Position numbers and translations under genes: made by a program. DNA of 64,000 nt from Diplonema papillatum (taxonomy: Eukaryota > Euglenozoa > Diplonemea > Diplonemida > Diplonemidae). The stretch spans positions 771,840 through 835,839 of the forward strand of contig JAPJBO010000006.1 in assembly GCA_030068145.1 (NCBI GenBank). The letters run 5' to 3'. The notes under the pieces are model-generated. The model was not told the DNA's origin, did no database searches, and worked only from the letters and a program-made list of their open reading frames with translations. Positions within the stretch are counted from its first letter, which is position 1; the number at the start of each line of letters is the position of its first letter. This document shows, piece after piece, positions 41,365 through 52,199 of this stretch.

Positions 41365-42465
41365 TTTATGAGCTAGACTGTAGTCCACTGATCTGAATGC
41401 GGCAGAATAAACTTTCCGAGAGCTTGTTTCTACCATACCCTCACTCATTCGCTGGCTTCCCTCTGCTCTTCAAATTAGGAAACACACCTCGCCAAAAAAA
41501 GCTCCATCACCGAGCACGGCAACGACATTGTCGTGTGCATCCATGACTGCTACCTGGCCTTGCCCAATGAACATCATCGAGTTCCCTCGCTCACCGTATC
41601 GGAAGACGAACGACTCTGACATCAAGAATCTGTGTAAAGTTGGGGTAGCTCACTCGTGTTGGCCTTTGTGGTTACTGGGTGCAGTGGGACAATGCGCGGG
41701 TGGACCTGCAAGCACAATTCCGTTGCCGAAAAGCCTGCTGGATTTGCTGTAACCTAGCATCATCTTCTGGTGATGTAACCATACGTTCGGCTCAACATCA
41801 GAACAAGCTTGGTTATGAAGCGATTGTTGTGCTTCACCGTCTGGAACAGTGGAACCTTCCTCACCAGAGCAGCATTTATGGCGATACTGACACGTTCATC
41901 AAGATCCGGGGTGAGACCGGTCAGTGGGGTACCGGTCCCAGAGAGCGTGCGCGTGGCCTTCCAAATTTGTCTGTGTGGTTGGTTTCAGTGCCTTCTCGTT
42001 CCTTGTAAGCTTGTGAGTATTGGGACTGGGGCGAGCCATTTGCACATCGCCGTGCTGGAATGGAATCACTGCATGGGATGGTATCGCCTGCTCGTGAATC
42101 TCATGACACGCGTTCTTCACGACGGGGGAAAGAGCGTTGGAGCAAGAAGTGAAAATCCTTCTGAGTCTGCTTCTACAACTCCTACGAGGCGGACTGGTGG
42201 TTGCGCACGACGGACCTCAAGGACGCAACCACGCTTGTGATCTGAGAATCACTGAAATAGGGGAAGCAAGGAGATGCACTGGCTTCGACCCGAACCTTTT
42301 TGCTCAGTCCGGCTTTGTCGCGAGCGTCCCTGCTTCTCGGCGTGTGGGTGCCCCCACCCTCCCGCGTTTGTGCGCTCCCCTTGCTAGCGTTTATTGTGCC
42401 TTTCTCTCCCGTCTTCACAACCCGCAAGAAGCATAGTTTTGTTTTATTATTCTACAGTAGAAGTT
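41365..42465. other. Unassigned region 3' of the channel gene
   Basis: A plus frame near 41508-41625 (SITEHGNDIVVCIHDCYLA) looks protein-like and may be an exon or relic. No family recognised. If the channel gene had a further 3' exon with a cyclic-nucleotide-binding domain, it should be on the minus strand here, and I did not find one. Confidence 0.35.
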
Positions 42466-45400
42466 CTACTTGTTTGTTGAAGAATACTGAAAGTCGTGTT
42501 CAAGAAGCGGGGATACGGTTGCATACTTGTAATACGCGACAATCTCGGCTCGAACTTGCGAAGCTGCGATCGTCTTGTTGTGGTCAAAGAACTCGTGGAT
42601 CTCCTCAAGCTTCTGGCGGAATTGGTCCTCGTTGGCATTGAGGGATGTGACAAGGGCCGTGAAGTACGCAATGACAGTGGCGAAGAGGGCGAACCCAATC
42701 ACACATGCAACCAGTGTGAAAATTACCTGACCATCAGACACGGGAAGCCGGTGTCCGTAGCCGGAGAGCACCTTCACAGTCCAGTCGAAGCTGAGGCAAT
42801 ACCTGTGTGTGCCACGATAGTCGAGAAAGGTTGGGAACGGGAACCAGGTAGTAAAATAGCCACCTCCATCTACCAAGATGGCGTTAAAGGTGCAGGCAAC
42901 AAAGTGCGCCAGGTAGAAGCAGCAAATCAGGAACTGAAGCATCCGAATGACTACAGGACTCAAAGCGGTGAAGTAGTTGGCAAAGAACCCATGAAAGTAC
43001 TGCGGCAAATGGACCACGTTGAGCACTCTATTCCATCTGTAATGCGGCTTCGTAAAGGCGTCTATTGCGGAGGCCTCCCAGGACATCGCCAGAAATTCCA
43101 GCGGAAAACAGGCCAAAGCATCCATGACGAACCCGTTGTTGAGGTAGTGCCGCCAAATGAGACTGGGTTCTTCTACGAATTTGCTTCCGTCCTCAAAAGG
43201 CGTCACCGCGGTCAAGACTATCTTGACGTAGTAGATAGCGACGTCTAGGAAGAAGTTCGTAGCAATCAGCGCTACATGCACTTCTTTGTACTTGAAGCCC
43301 CACCGGAGGGGGACCACGTAACCGTTGTACATTAGGAGACCGAGAGTTAATGCATTCCAGAGATTCAGACGTTGCACCCTGGCTTTTAGTTCTTGATCGT
43401 GTTTCCGCTGTTCATCCGTGTGGTAGATTCGGAGAAGTTGCGCAGTCGCAGATACGCTTGACATGCGTTCTGGTCGTAAAGGGTTGCTTCCCGAATTGAC
43501 CACAGGCCGGTGAATGATGATAGACTCGTCGAAATCGACGGAGCTGCCAGTTTGTACACTGGTAACGGTCGGTGACCGCCGGGGTGCCGATGATGGCTGT
43601 TGTGTGAGAACACCGTTGTCTGAAAGGATAGATTCAAGGCGCTCGCGGCTCAAATGGCTCTGTCGGCTCCGAAGGCCAACATTTCTATTTTCCTCCCAGC
43701 CGTGAATAAATCCATTCACTTGGCTTTTCGGAGCACGGTGGCGGTTTTCAGCTTCGGAGAATGTCTCCTCAAGTGCATCGAATTCTGTATACTGCGAGGC
43801 CAATAAGAACGTAGATGACTCTAATACAACAGGTAGAAGAGCGCTGGCTCGGCAGACGAATGGGCGCGCCGTAGAGTGGTGACGAAATATCTCGTCGGTA
43901 TTGTCCGTCCATAAAGCGTGCATCCGTATTTGGCGTAGCATGTTCGCGAAATTCCGGACAAGACGGTTGTCAGGCGACTTGCGGAGAGCGTCAGTAACCT
44001 CATGCCAAGCCTTTTCGTACTGTTGCCCGGTCATATACTTGAAAGCCAGCTTACACGAGTCAACCCATTTGTCAGTCAAGGTATTCTCGGGTATGTAAAG
44101 GTGAATGAAAACCTCGCGCGCACCAATGTCTGCCAAGGCAATTGGGATATGACTCTCGTGGTCCATCTCGGTAGCCAGGTCCGCCGTCAAAACAAGTGAT
44201 TCTCGAATCTCGTCTGCAAGTCGGGCGCAGTACTCAGCCTCTAAAGAAGCTCGACCAATGATCCCACACGTTGCATATCGTTTGCCCCCTAAGGAACGCG
44301 CGAGTACCGATCCTTTGGCCGCCCCAAAGGATGATCTCACGGGCGGGTGGTTTTTTTCTTTCAACGCTTCCATTCGCCGACAGCCGGCCTCCACAACGAG
44401 AAGCAAACGAGGAACCGCATCCTTGATGATTTCCCAATACGTATAAAAGCAGTCCCCCACAGCGCCGGCAATCTTTCCTCGTGTCAACAAAGCTTTCTCC
44501 GACACGCTTTCCAGCAATAGCGACATGGCTTCCCCCAGATCAGGCCACGAAAAGCAGTCGTTCGTGAAAACAGTTGAGTACGAGAACCGCATTACAAGCA
44601 TGACCACTGCGTGAGGCATGTGGCATGAGTGTCGAGTTGAGTGAGGGAAGGACTGATTTCGTCGCGATCTTGGAGAGCCGACAGACACGTGAGGCGAAGA
44701 TGGTGGTTCTGTCATCTCTTCCACTGTCTCCGCAACCACTTGCGTGGGCAGGAAACGGGAAAGGTCTATGATAGTATTCTTCGCTGTTCGGATTGCTGTG
44801 GTGAGCACGAGGAATTCGGAGACCCCAAAAGTGCACGCGCACGTACCGGTTGTGTGGTAACTGAAGTAGTTCGGTAAAGCCAGCGAATGAAGGTCACTGC
44901 TCCCGTGGGCAGCCAAGAAGCATGCAATGGACAGAAACTGTGCGCGAATGACCTGGGAAAGCCACAGGAGAGCCAAAGCAACTACACCGACAAGGATGCA
45001 GAATGTACCCCAGTACGCTGCGTTCAAAGGCGAAAGGTCGACGAGGTCAGCATCCACATCTTGGACACTTACTGTCACGGAGTCACTTGAACTTGAAGTT
45101 GCCAAGTCCGCAGAAGCCCACGCACAGCATCCCGTGTCCATCGCTAGGGTTGAACTGTACAGGACTGTGCTCAGCTTTGCAGTCTTCACTTCACATCTGA
45201 CGACAGGCCAATCACCATGTACAAAATCTGAGGTTTTGACAAACACGAGCACGAGACGGACTTCAGTGGTGTTCACTTGTTCTTCTCCAACACGTCTGTA
45301 GGCTATTTGATGTGTACCATCCTTCATTGGCCATGCAAAGCCAGGAGTCCACCTCGTATCATTGAACGCTCCCGCAATTCCTTCCGAGGCGGATCTATCA

Positions 45401-45876
45401 ACAATAAAATCCAGTGCAGTTTGCGCCTCGCCGGATGCGAGAAGCTCGAGCAAGTCTGCGTGTGCTGAAGTACAGTTTCGAAAGCTATCAACATGGAGTT
45501 CTGGTGTGCTGCTCGGAGAGGATAAAGTTGCAAACAAGACCCCCTCGCTTCCAATTATCACAGCCGGCTCTTGGCTTAAAACACTGCACGACAAGCCCTC
45601 GTACGCCGCATCACGGAATAGGGCTGTCACTCCCGAAGTGACAACGTCCAAGCGACTGGCAATTCGATTCGCCTCGGCATTCGCTGTACTCCGGGCAAAG
45701 GACAAACTGAGACGGTATATTTGATCTTCCACGTCTTGCTGACGGCTGCTGTGCCAGGTTGACAAAATAGAAGTTACTGCACAGCCCAGGACAAGGAAGG
45801 ATGTTGGCAGGATGAGACGAAGTCCGTAGTAACGTTGAGTCTCAGGAACTTCCGACGGTGGATCATCTTGCTCCAT
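42466..45876 (-). CDS. Membrane sensor + cyclase-homology domain + K-type (CNG/HCN-like) channel fusion
   Basis: 1136 residues from ATG 45876. Order: helix 1 (22-38), extracytosolic sensor region (40-285), helix 2 (288-308), a linker RFLPTQVVAETVEE (374-387) of the type preceding class III nucleotidyl cyclase domains, then a cyclase-homology domain (about 420-575). That domain keeps GKIAGAVGDCFYTYW (with the second metal Asp) and the GIIGRASLEAEYCARL helix, but the first metal Asp is missing (AVVMLVMRFSYST), so catalysis is doubtful. A TPR-like helix pair follows (604-650). The last ~300 residues are a six-helix channel with pore SGYGHRLP (GYG at about 1039-1041), S6 and a C-linker (FRQKLEEIHEFFDHNKTI), stopping just where a cyclic-nucleotide-binding domain would start. 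Channel/cyclase fusions in ciliates and apicomplexans have the channel first; here it is last. Confidence 0.87.
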   Translation of the reverse strand: MEQDDPPSEVPETQRYYGLRLILPTSFLVLGCAVTSILSTWHSSRQQDVEDQIYRLSLSFARSTANAEANRIASRLDVVTSGVTALFRDAAYEGLSCSVLSQEPAVIIGSEGVLFATLSSPSSTPELHVDSFRNCTSAHADLLELLASGEAQTALDFIVDRSASEGIAGAFNDTRWTPGFAWPMKDGTHQIAYRRVGEEQVNTTEVRLVLVFVKTSDFVHGDWPVVRCEVKTAKLSTVLYSSTLAMDTGCCAWASADLATSSSSDSVTVSVQDVDADLVDLSPLNAAYWGTFCILVGVVALALLWLSQVIRAQFLSIACFLAAHGSSDLHSLALPNYFSYHTTGTCACTFGVSEFLVLTTAIRTAKNTIIDLSRFLPTQVVAETVEEMTEPPSSPHVSVGSPRSRRNQSFPHSTRHSCHMPHAVVMLVMRFSYSTVFTNDCFSWPDLGEAMSLLLESVSEKALLTRGKIAGAVGDCFYTYWEIIKDAVPRLLLVVEAGCRRMEALKEKNHPPVRSSFGAAKGSVLARSLGGKRYATCGIIGRASLEAEYCARLADEIRESLVLTADLATEMDHESHIPIALADIGAREVFIHLYIPENTLTDKWVDSCKLAFKYMTGQQYEKAWHEVTDALRKSPDNRLVRNFANMLRQIRMHALWTDNTDEIFRHHSTARPFVCRASALLPVVLESSTFLLASQYTEFDALEETFSEAENRHRAPKSQVNGFIHGWEENRNVGLRSRQSHLSRERLESILSDNGVLTQQPSSAPRRSPTVTSVQTGSSVDFDESIIIHRPVVNSGSNPLRPERMSSVSATAQLLRIYHTDEQRKHDQELKARVQRLNLWNALTLGLLMYNGYVVPLRWGFKYKEVHVALIATNFFLDVAIYYVKIVLTAVTPFEDGSKFVEEPSLIWRHYLNNGFVMDALACFPLEFLAMSWEASAIDAFTKPHYRWNRVLNVVHLPQYFHGFFANYFTALSPVVIRMLQFLICCFYLAHFVACTFNAILVDGGGYFTTWFPFPTFLDYRGTHRYCLSFDWTVKVLSGYGHRLPVSDGQVIFTLVACVIGFALFATVIAYFTALVTSLNANEDQFRQKLEEIHEFFDHNKTIAASQVRAEIVAYYKYATVSPLLEHDFQYSSTNK

Positions 45877-46575
45877 TCACCCGGCAAGGGATCACACAGA
45901 CGCTATCAAGACAAAAGAGACGCATAGGGCACCGTCCCTTTTGTCTTCCCCCTTTATTTTCTTCCTGGACAATGTTGTTGTTTTTTCTGGTAGAGGAAAA
46001 TCGTGCATTCTATTGCACCTGCAAGCGAAACGAAGAACTTTTGGAGATGACACTCACCAGTGCAATAAAGAACTGTGAATGGTGTGGTCGGTGGGCCAGT
46101 TCCCCGTAGTTCCCCCGTAGTTCAACATGGGGGGGGGTGTCTTTTTTTTTTTTTTTTTTCTTGTTTTTTTGCTGAGTGCTTCAGGAATGCAGCCTTGGGT
46201 CCTGGAGAGCATTTCTAAGCTACTTTGCACTTTTTCGTCACAAAATAAGGACAATTTCGGGTAATTCGAGCGTATCAAGATCAAAGACCCCAGGAGACAA
46301 GCCACCTGGTCCAGGCCAAAATCGGTGAATTTCGGGGGGTAATTCCTTTGTGGCGACCACTTTCTGCAGTCGGCCCTGGCGAAGGTGGGGCGGAAGAGCT
46401 ACAAAGGTGCAGTATTACGGCCCCACCTTGCGCAGAGCGGCCATGTGCTATGCGTGCCCCGAAGAGGAAGGAATAGGATGAGAAGGAAGGACAGACTGCG
46501 TGTCACGGTTTGACAGGTAGTGACAGGATCAGCTGCGGTAAGGAGAGCAGGAAATGTTCTACCAGAGGCCCCGCG
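45877..46575. other. 5' flank of the channel gene
   Basis: Contains a G8/T19 homopolymer patch (about 46130-46160) next to GTAGTTCCCCCGTAGTT; a relative of that phrase is at about 48455-48480. No gene. Confidence 0.45.
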
Positions 46576-46579
46576 CCGG

Positions 46580-46745
46580 CCGGGGTTCGAAGCGATCGCG
46601 GGACCGCAGACCTTCGCGGCGGTCGGAGGAGAGAGGTGGTTCCGAGCGCTGCAGTATTGGCTGGATGGGATGTGCTGGGTGACGTCTCGATGGCAGAGCT
46701 CGCCGTCGACTTTGAAGTGTGCACCAAACTAGATCTTCCGGGCAG
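46580..46745 (+). pseudogene. Relic of the 13-15 kb LINE family (C-terminal part)
   Basis: WFRALQYW in one frame and MAELAVDFEVCTKLD in the next resemble WLSALQWTD...NIELAVDFEVFTGHD at 15000-15095. The two halves are in different frames, so it is a decayed copy. Confidence 0.65.
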
Positions 46746-46749
46746 TGTC

Positions 46750-47890
46750 GTAGCGACGACGGACGGGACACCGTTGAGCATACTCGCAAAACTTTTAAAA
46801 ACGGTCGGGGATGCGCTGGGAGCGAAAACGGCGACGGACCGCTTCTGCCAGACAGGAAACTGGGGAAGATAGGGTCGCTGAGAACGGTGGGAGCCGTGCC
46901 TCACGGGGTACGAGATGAGGCCGATCTTCCGTGGTGGTACGGAGACGATGGAAGTGCTCGAGACACAGCTGACGACGGGACGAGTTCAGCGACGAGGCGT
47001 GGGGGATTGATCTTTTCCTACGTGTGGTGGTGGAAGGGCAGAGCGTGCGGCGAGATGGGCGGTGTTCAACGCAACGGAACACGAAAAGTGGAGTGAGCGG
47101 GTGCCACGAGCACCAGAAAGTGAAGTGCGGCGTGTGAAAGCGCTGGTGCAACCTGGAGCAATCGAAGAAGAGGCGAGGCACCAAACGCGCGCCTGAGCGC
47201 GACGATCAAGTCGAGCTAAAGAGGCGAAAGAATGACACATCACGTACGAAGAGATAACCGCGACACCGCAAATCGCCACAGATTATTTGCATTCTAACCC
47301 AAACTATCAGAGGCGGTCGCGGTCGAAGACGGCAACCCGAGCGAGGAGCAAGGTTGATAACCAGAATGACAGTCATAATGGCCATGCTGAAGGCAAGGTT
47401 GCGTTGCAGGAGGAGAAACTGGTGCTTGGCCGAGGATAAGATGGCTATGGCGGCAGGGGCAGAACAGAGAGACAGCGAGTCCTTCTTGTGGGGTAGTCAC
47501 GCCTTCGCAGTCGCAAGACCTCCGCCCACTTGCATACAGCCGTCGACTGGCCTTTCCCAAGAGGACGAGTTGGAATGCAGGTACCATCTCCGGAGAGCTT
47601 CCGGTTTCTCCCAGAGTAGAGGAGCTGATGCAAACGCCACCTGGGCTTCTGAACGTGATTGCAGATCACCTTCTTGCCCAAACCCAAGAGGGATTGGAGT
47701 GTCGGAATGGCGCGCAAGGAGAGGCTCTGGCTTGTTTGCTTCTTTCGCTGGCGAGAGGGAGACTTCGGACACGGCAAAGCCTTGGGTTCTTCGGGCTCTG
47801 CATCCTTCTGTTCCAGAGATCGTAGAGCAGTTTGCCGACAGCAACATTAGCCTTGAATGGCATGCTTCGGGTGAGGGCATGCAGTTTATC
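46750..47890. other. Unassigned region
   Basis: Overlapping short frames on both strands, none with a recognisable domain. Confidence 0.35.
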
Positions 47891-47896
47891 AAGAAG

Positions 47897-48025
47897 TAAC
47901 TTCTTATCAGCTTCCCTTCCATGCAGACGGTAACTTCTTATCAGCTTCCCTTTCATAGACAGTAACTTCTTATCAGCTTCCCTTCCATGCAGACAGTAAC
48001 TTCGTACCAGCTTCCCTTCCATGCA
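47897..48025 (+). repeat. Four copies of a ~33 bp minisatellite
   Basis: Unit built on GTAACTTCTTATCAGCTTCC followed by CTTCCATGCAGACA, with small variants. The minus-strand frames through it repeat GKLIRSY/GREADKKLL. Confidence 0.95.
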
Positions 48026-48029
48026 GACA

Positions 48030-49475
48030 AGTTGGACTCAAGCACATATTTTCGTCTATCACCGGACTCTTGATTGCGTGCTGCCAATTTTATCTGTGGG
48101 CTGTCCAAGATATTCTGCAGATCTCGATCAGGCCTCTGCCATCCGTCACGATAACGCGATTATTTTCAAGGACCAGTACAAGCACGCAATCCCGGTAGCG
48201 AGCTCCTGCAAGCGTGAGCCAACCGACTTCTGCGAGTCCTGCGATAGCGTTTGAGTCTACTTTCCAACGAATCCTTCATGTCACGGCGTACGAAAGCACC
48301 ACCCCCGACACCCCGAAGGCTCCATTTTTCAAAAGGCTTGGCCCTTCTGTGCAAGAGGAACCGTTTTGCTCACTCCAAAGCTCCCGGTTTGGCGCCGGTG
48401 CGTGGCGTTTGAAAAAGTCCACTACAAAAAAAAAAAAAGACACCCCAAGGTCAGTTCCCTGTAGTTCCCCCGTAGCTCCCCCTGGCTATACCGACCACAC
48501 CAGTGAAAACGGGTTTGTTGTTAGAATGTTCCAGATTCTCGTGGAAAAGGTCCAACAGTAAGTAAGTATGTAAGTGATGGGCCACTACGGTGCTGACAAC
48601 ACCGTGAGCAAGTTCAGCAGTTTACTGAAAACGTATAAATCCCCGAGTCGACGCCACAGCCGCTCAAAGTGGCGTAATACTGTCAGTAGGATTCTGAGCC
48701 AAGGCGATCCGTCCCAGGGTATGTATCGCACCCGGAGTATTTGAGGGCAGCAGACGAGGAGTTGCAGCATGGGAAAGACCCGTTGAAGAGTTTTTACCCA
48801 GCGACCTTCGTTTAGACGAAAACTCTGACGGCTTTAACTGCGTTGTTTTTAAAGGTGGTGTTTACGGGCGGATCGGGGTTTCCGAATATTCGGCCTTTGT
48901 AGACTGTTGTTTTATTTTGATTTTAGATTTTAATGTATTTATTGGGAAAAATAAATTCCCTGGTGGAAATGGCTTGAGGAGCGTGACGATAAAATTCGTT
49001 GTTTTTTAGAGTTATAGTTCGCTTGAGAATCCGGGATTTTAGAGTCTCCGGGTGACTTTCGTCGAATGGGTTCTTTTATTAAAGCTATTACGGGTGGGTT
49101 TGGGGGGGCATGCATGGCTTCTTTCGTGTACACCTTACTTGGTCGCTTTGGCGAGTCAGGTTCGAAACAATTTGTGACCGACACCAAGTTCTCGCCAGGT
49201 TAGGTGAGTGTTCTTGGGCTCCCCACGTCTTACAAGTTGAGCAGGAGTTGCCCTGTAAACCGTATCGGTCCATTGTTCGCACCATGGCTCTAAGTAGAGT
49301 AGAGTGTAGAATAGCTCAGAGAGGTTTGCTGGTAGCAGCGAACGTTGCGCTTTTCGAAGTGCGGCGTCGTCGCTCTCGGTAGTAAAAAAAATTTTTTTAG
49401 GAAAATACGTAGTTGAACTGTTCGTTGCTCGCCACAGTTAGGGCACTCTGGGCACACTGGGTACCCGTGGTGTAT
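48030..49475. other. Unassigned region
   Basis: No recognisable gene. An A13 run flanked by ACACCCC/GTAGTTCCCCCGTAG (about 48423-48480) resembles the patch near 46.1 kb. Confidence 0.4.
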
Positions 49476-50252
49476 CTAGTTTTCGTCCGTCGGTTTCTTT
49501 GAGGTAGCGCGTCGCTTTGCTTTGTGTTTCTTTTTGCACCAGGGCTCATGGTGGCGTAGACTTGTGAAAAGTGGTTTCCCCACTGTTCGGCCGTCACTGT
49601 TGCAATATGGGCATCTGTCTCGTTTCTTCGCGGGACCCTGTAGTGTGTATTCTAGTTGAACCGTTGGTGGTCTTTCTTTGCAGAACCGTTGGTGCACGCG
49701 CAATCCCTGTTTTCCTTTAAAAAGGTGTCCGGCTGCCGTTGTACGTGCGTGGCAGTAGGGGCATTGCAAGTCGTCGTCGCTGCTTGATTCTGGTTCCGTG
49801 GTAGGGGTGGTGCTTTGCGGGGTACTTAGAATTGTAGGTGTGGTGGCGCTGTTGTCGTCGGTAGTGTGCTCGTCGTGCTGCGTTCCAGTTTGTATGGCGG
49901 ATAATTCGTCTCCTCGAATGGCGTCTAAGAGGTCCTGGGTTAAAACCGCGTCTGCAGACATGGTTATCGGCGAGGTGGGTGTGGTTTTGTGGTCGTTGAA
50001 GGGTAAGAAGACTGGTGGGGGGACCTCCATTACTTGGACGTCTTGAGGCTGGTAGACGCAGAGGAAAGTCTCGTTGCTGGAGTATGTCGGGGCAGGTGTG
50101 TGGTGCGTCCGAACACCGTCGAAACATGACCATCGTTGGCTTGCGTCTGCAGACTCGTTGAGGGCGTGGATGACGTAGTGGCCTGCGTTGTTGTGGCCGG
50201 AGTGAGTCTGACCAATTCTGAGTGCACTGAGACAACAGAAAATAGTCCACAC
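49476..50252 (-). CDS. USP-like His-box region joined to two C2HC-type zinc fingers (partial, mobile-element-like)
   Basis: About 258 codons with no ATG at the head, so the 5' end is missing or spliced. Near the start, GHNNAGHYVIHALNES ... RWSCFDGVRTH ... ETFLCVYQ has the spacing of the C-terminal UCH box (catalytic His in GHY, W..FD..V, then a final beta strand). A Thr/Ser/Pro linker leads to two fingers: CPYCHARTTAAGHLFKGKQG with H and C following, and CPYCNSDGRTV with HH and C following, then a Lys/Arg tail. The upstream DNA matches the repeat at 41 kb, which suggests an element-encoded protein. A distant protease relic or capture of a host USP are both possible. Confidence 0.5.
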   Translation of the reverse strand: MWTIFCCLSALRIGQTHSGHNNAGHYVIHALNESADASQRWSCFDGVRTHHTPAPTYSSNETFLCVYQPQDVQVMEVPPPVFLPFNDHKTTPTSPITMSADAVLTQDLLDAIRGDELSAIQTGTQHDEHTTDDNSATTPTILSTPQSTTPTTEPESSSDDDLQCPYCHARTTAAGHLFKGKQGLRVHQRFCKERPPTVQLEYTLQGPAKKRDRCPYCNSDGRTVGKPLFTSLRHHEPWCKKKHKAKRRATSKKPTDEN

Positions 50253-50578
50253 CAGCCAGGAGGAGCGGGACTTCAGCCGTCCTCTTCACAGCGCCAGTAA
50301 TGCAAGCGCACCCACGGGGTGGCAGAGTGTGCAAACCGCGGCCTTTGAGAAACCATTGATCAGCCGTTTTTCCGTTTTAACAGCTCTTTCTTCTTTGGCA
50401 ACATTTACATTCTATGCCGTTTCCACACTTCTTCTCACTTGGTGTGCTGGTGTTACACTCACAGCGGGTGGTTAGGCCCACTTCCATAAAAATTTAACTC
50501 GCCACTGAAAAATTTAAATGCTAAATTTATCTATCCAAAACCAGTCGACCTATTATCCTAGGATAGGTCTACCCCCCC
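50205..50578 (+). repeat. Second copy of the 40.9-41.4 kb repeat end
   Basis: Shares GACTGAGACAACAGAAAATA (with one change), GCGGCCTTTGAGAAACCATT, CTCACTTGGTGTGCTG and CCAAAACCAGTCGACCTATT, and ends in GGTCTACCCCCCC like the right end of the 37.7-41.4 kb unit. Confidence 0.9.
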
Positions 50579-50699
50579 TGCATTCGAGACTGGAGGTCCT
50601 AGGAACATGCAATGTGAATAGCCTCTATTCGAGCCAACCCGGCTTTTATGGTGCAAAAGTGTATTGTTTTGTGAAAAGCGCCGAGCTAGCTTTTTTTTT

Positions 50700-50920
50700 C
50701 TCGTCCAAAAGGCACAGTGACCGGGTGTCGGCCTTCAGGCCGGTGGGCCCGGGTTCGGACCCCGGCCATGACACTTTTCCGGTCGAAGATTGTTTACGAG
50801 GTTTCGTTGCATTTCCGGGTCCAATGCGCTCGAAATTTGCGTTTTTGCGGAGTTTCTCAGTATCTCGCGGTATTTGGGTCACCACGGGAAACGGAGTCGG
50901 GGGGAAAATCTTAGTTTCGT
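50700..50920 (+). repeat. tRNA-like (SINE-type) repeat, copy 3
   Basis: GGGCCCGGGTTCGGACCCCGG (in part a B-box/T-arm) then GACACTTTTCCGGTCGA and CTCGCGGTATTTGGGTCAC, in the same order as at 38.8 kb. Confidence 0.5.
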
Positions 50921-50954
50921 GTTCAGGCGCTTGCCTCTCATGTGTTTGATACTT

Positions 50955-51372
50955 TGTTTCGCCCGAACTTAGCTTCACCAGAACTTTGCTTCACCCGAAC
51001 TTTGCTTCACCCGAACTTTGCTTCGCCCGAACTTTGCTTCACCCAAACTTAGCTTCGCCCGAACTTTGTTTCGCCCGATCTTAGCTTCACCATAACTTTG
51101 CTTCACCCGAACTTTGCTTCACCCAGAACTTAGCTTCGCCCGGACTTTGTTTCGCCCGAACTTAGCTTCACCCGAACTTAGCTTCGCCCGAACTTAGCTT
51201 CACCAGAACTTTGCTTCACCCGAACTTAGCTTCGCCCGAACTTTGCTTCACCAGAACTTAGCATTGCCCGAACTTTGTTTCGCCCGAACTTAGCTTCACC
51301 AGAACTTTGCTTCACTAGAACTTAGCATTGCCCGGACTTAGCTTCGCCCGAACTTTGCTGTTCTCCGAACTT
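50955..51372 (+). repeat. CTTCGCCCGAACTTTG satellite
   Basis: About 25 units of 15-17 bp alternating CTTCGCCCGAACTT and CTTCACCAGAACTT. Same satellite and same neighbour (tRNA-like unit) as at 39 kb. Confidence 0.93.
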
Positions 51373-51699
51373 TAACTGCTGCCTCCAGTCTCGCCACGCG
51401 CCGGCCATAGCCGAGCGCACGTACTTTTTTCCCCCGTGTTTTGTCTAGTTCCAAAAAAAAAATCTCGGCCTGCGTGCAATGCACTTCCGCTTGTTCGCCT
51501 AGAACGAATGCCACCGGCGCCGACCAACATCTCTTCAAGATCAAGGAGCAGGGCATCCCCTTAGTGAATCGCCGGGTTTGCGGAAAGGACATGCAGAGGA
51601 AGCACGAGTTCAAGCCACGCGGACGTACAAGAGCAGTTGCCGACATGTTTGGTCGTGCGTGTTTTCTGATTTCGACACAGCACAATGACGTGCTGACAA

Positions 51700-51860
51700 G
51701 CATGAAGTGGTGAAATGGCGCAGTGCGGTAAGAGCGGTGAAGTGGCACAGTAAAGCATGAAGTGGTGACGATGAAGTGGCTAAGCGCAGTACGGCATGAA
51801 GTGGTGAAATGGCGGAGCACGGTGAAGAATGAAGTGGCGCAGTGGTGAAGTGGTGGCTAG
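51700..51860 (+). repeat. Low-complexity GAAGTGGTGAAATGGCGCAG repeat
   Basis: Irregular repetition of GCATGAAGTGGTGA and GGCGCAGTG phrases over ~150 bp. Confidence 0.8.
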
Positions 51861-52199
51861 CGCCATGTATGCTACAGATGTGCAGAATGCTGGCTTCTTG
51901 ATGAAAAACAATGCCCAATAAATGCTGGAAAGCTCGTCAATCTTTAGCGTGTGCTAGTTCGTCAAAGCATTTTTGCTGGGGGAGTCCGAAAATCTAGTAT
52001 TTGGAGTCCGGCCATTCTCGGGCGTTTCTGCACTGGTTTTACTGCCGTGCGCTGCTTTGCGTTGATCGTTAGTTTGGTTATCTTGCTTGCGCCTCCCACA
52101 AGCACAACTGGCCGTAGATGGTGGGCACATTTTCCAGGTGGCACGAAGAAGCCCTACCTCAGGACTTCTTACAGAACGAACGAAAGGGAGATCCGGCGG
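51861..52199. other. Short unassigned stretch
   Basis: Nothing recognised between the low-complexity repeat and the inverted repeat starting at 52200. Confidence 0.4.

Noticed and set aside
50955..51372. Possible CRISPR array
   Set aside because: Repeats of 15-17 bp without unique spacers, no cas genes, eukaryotic setting; it is a satellite.
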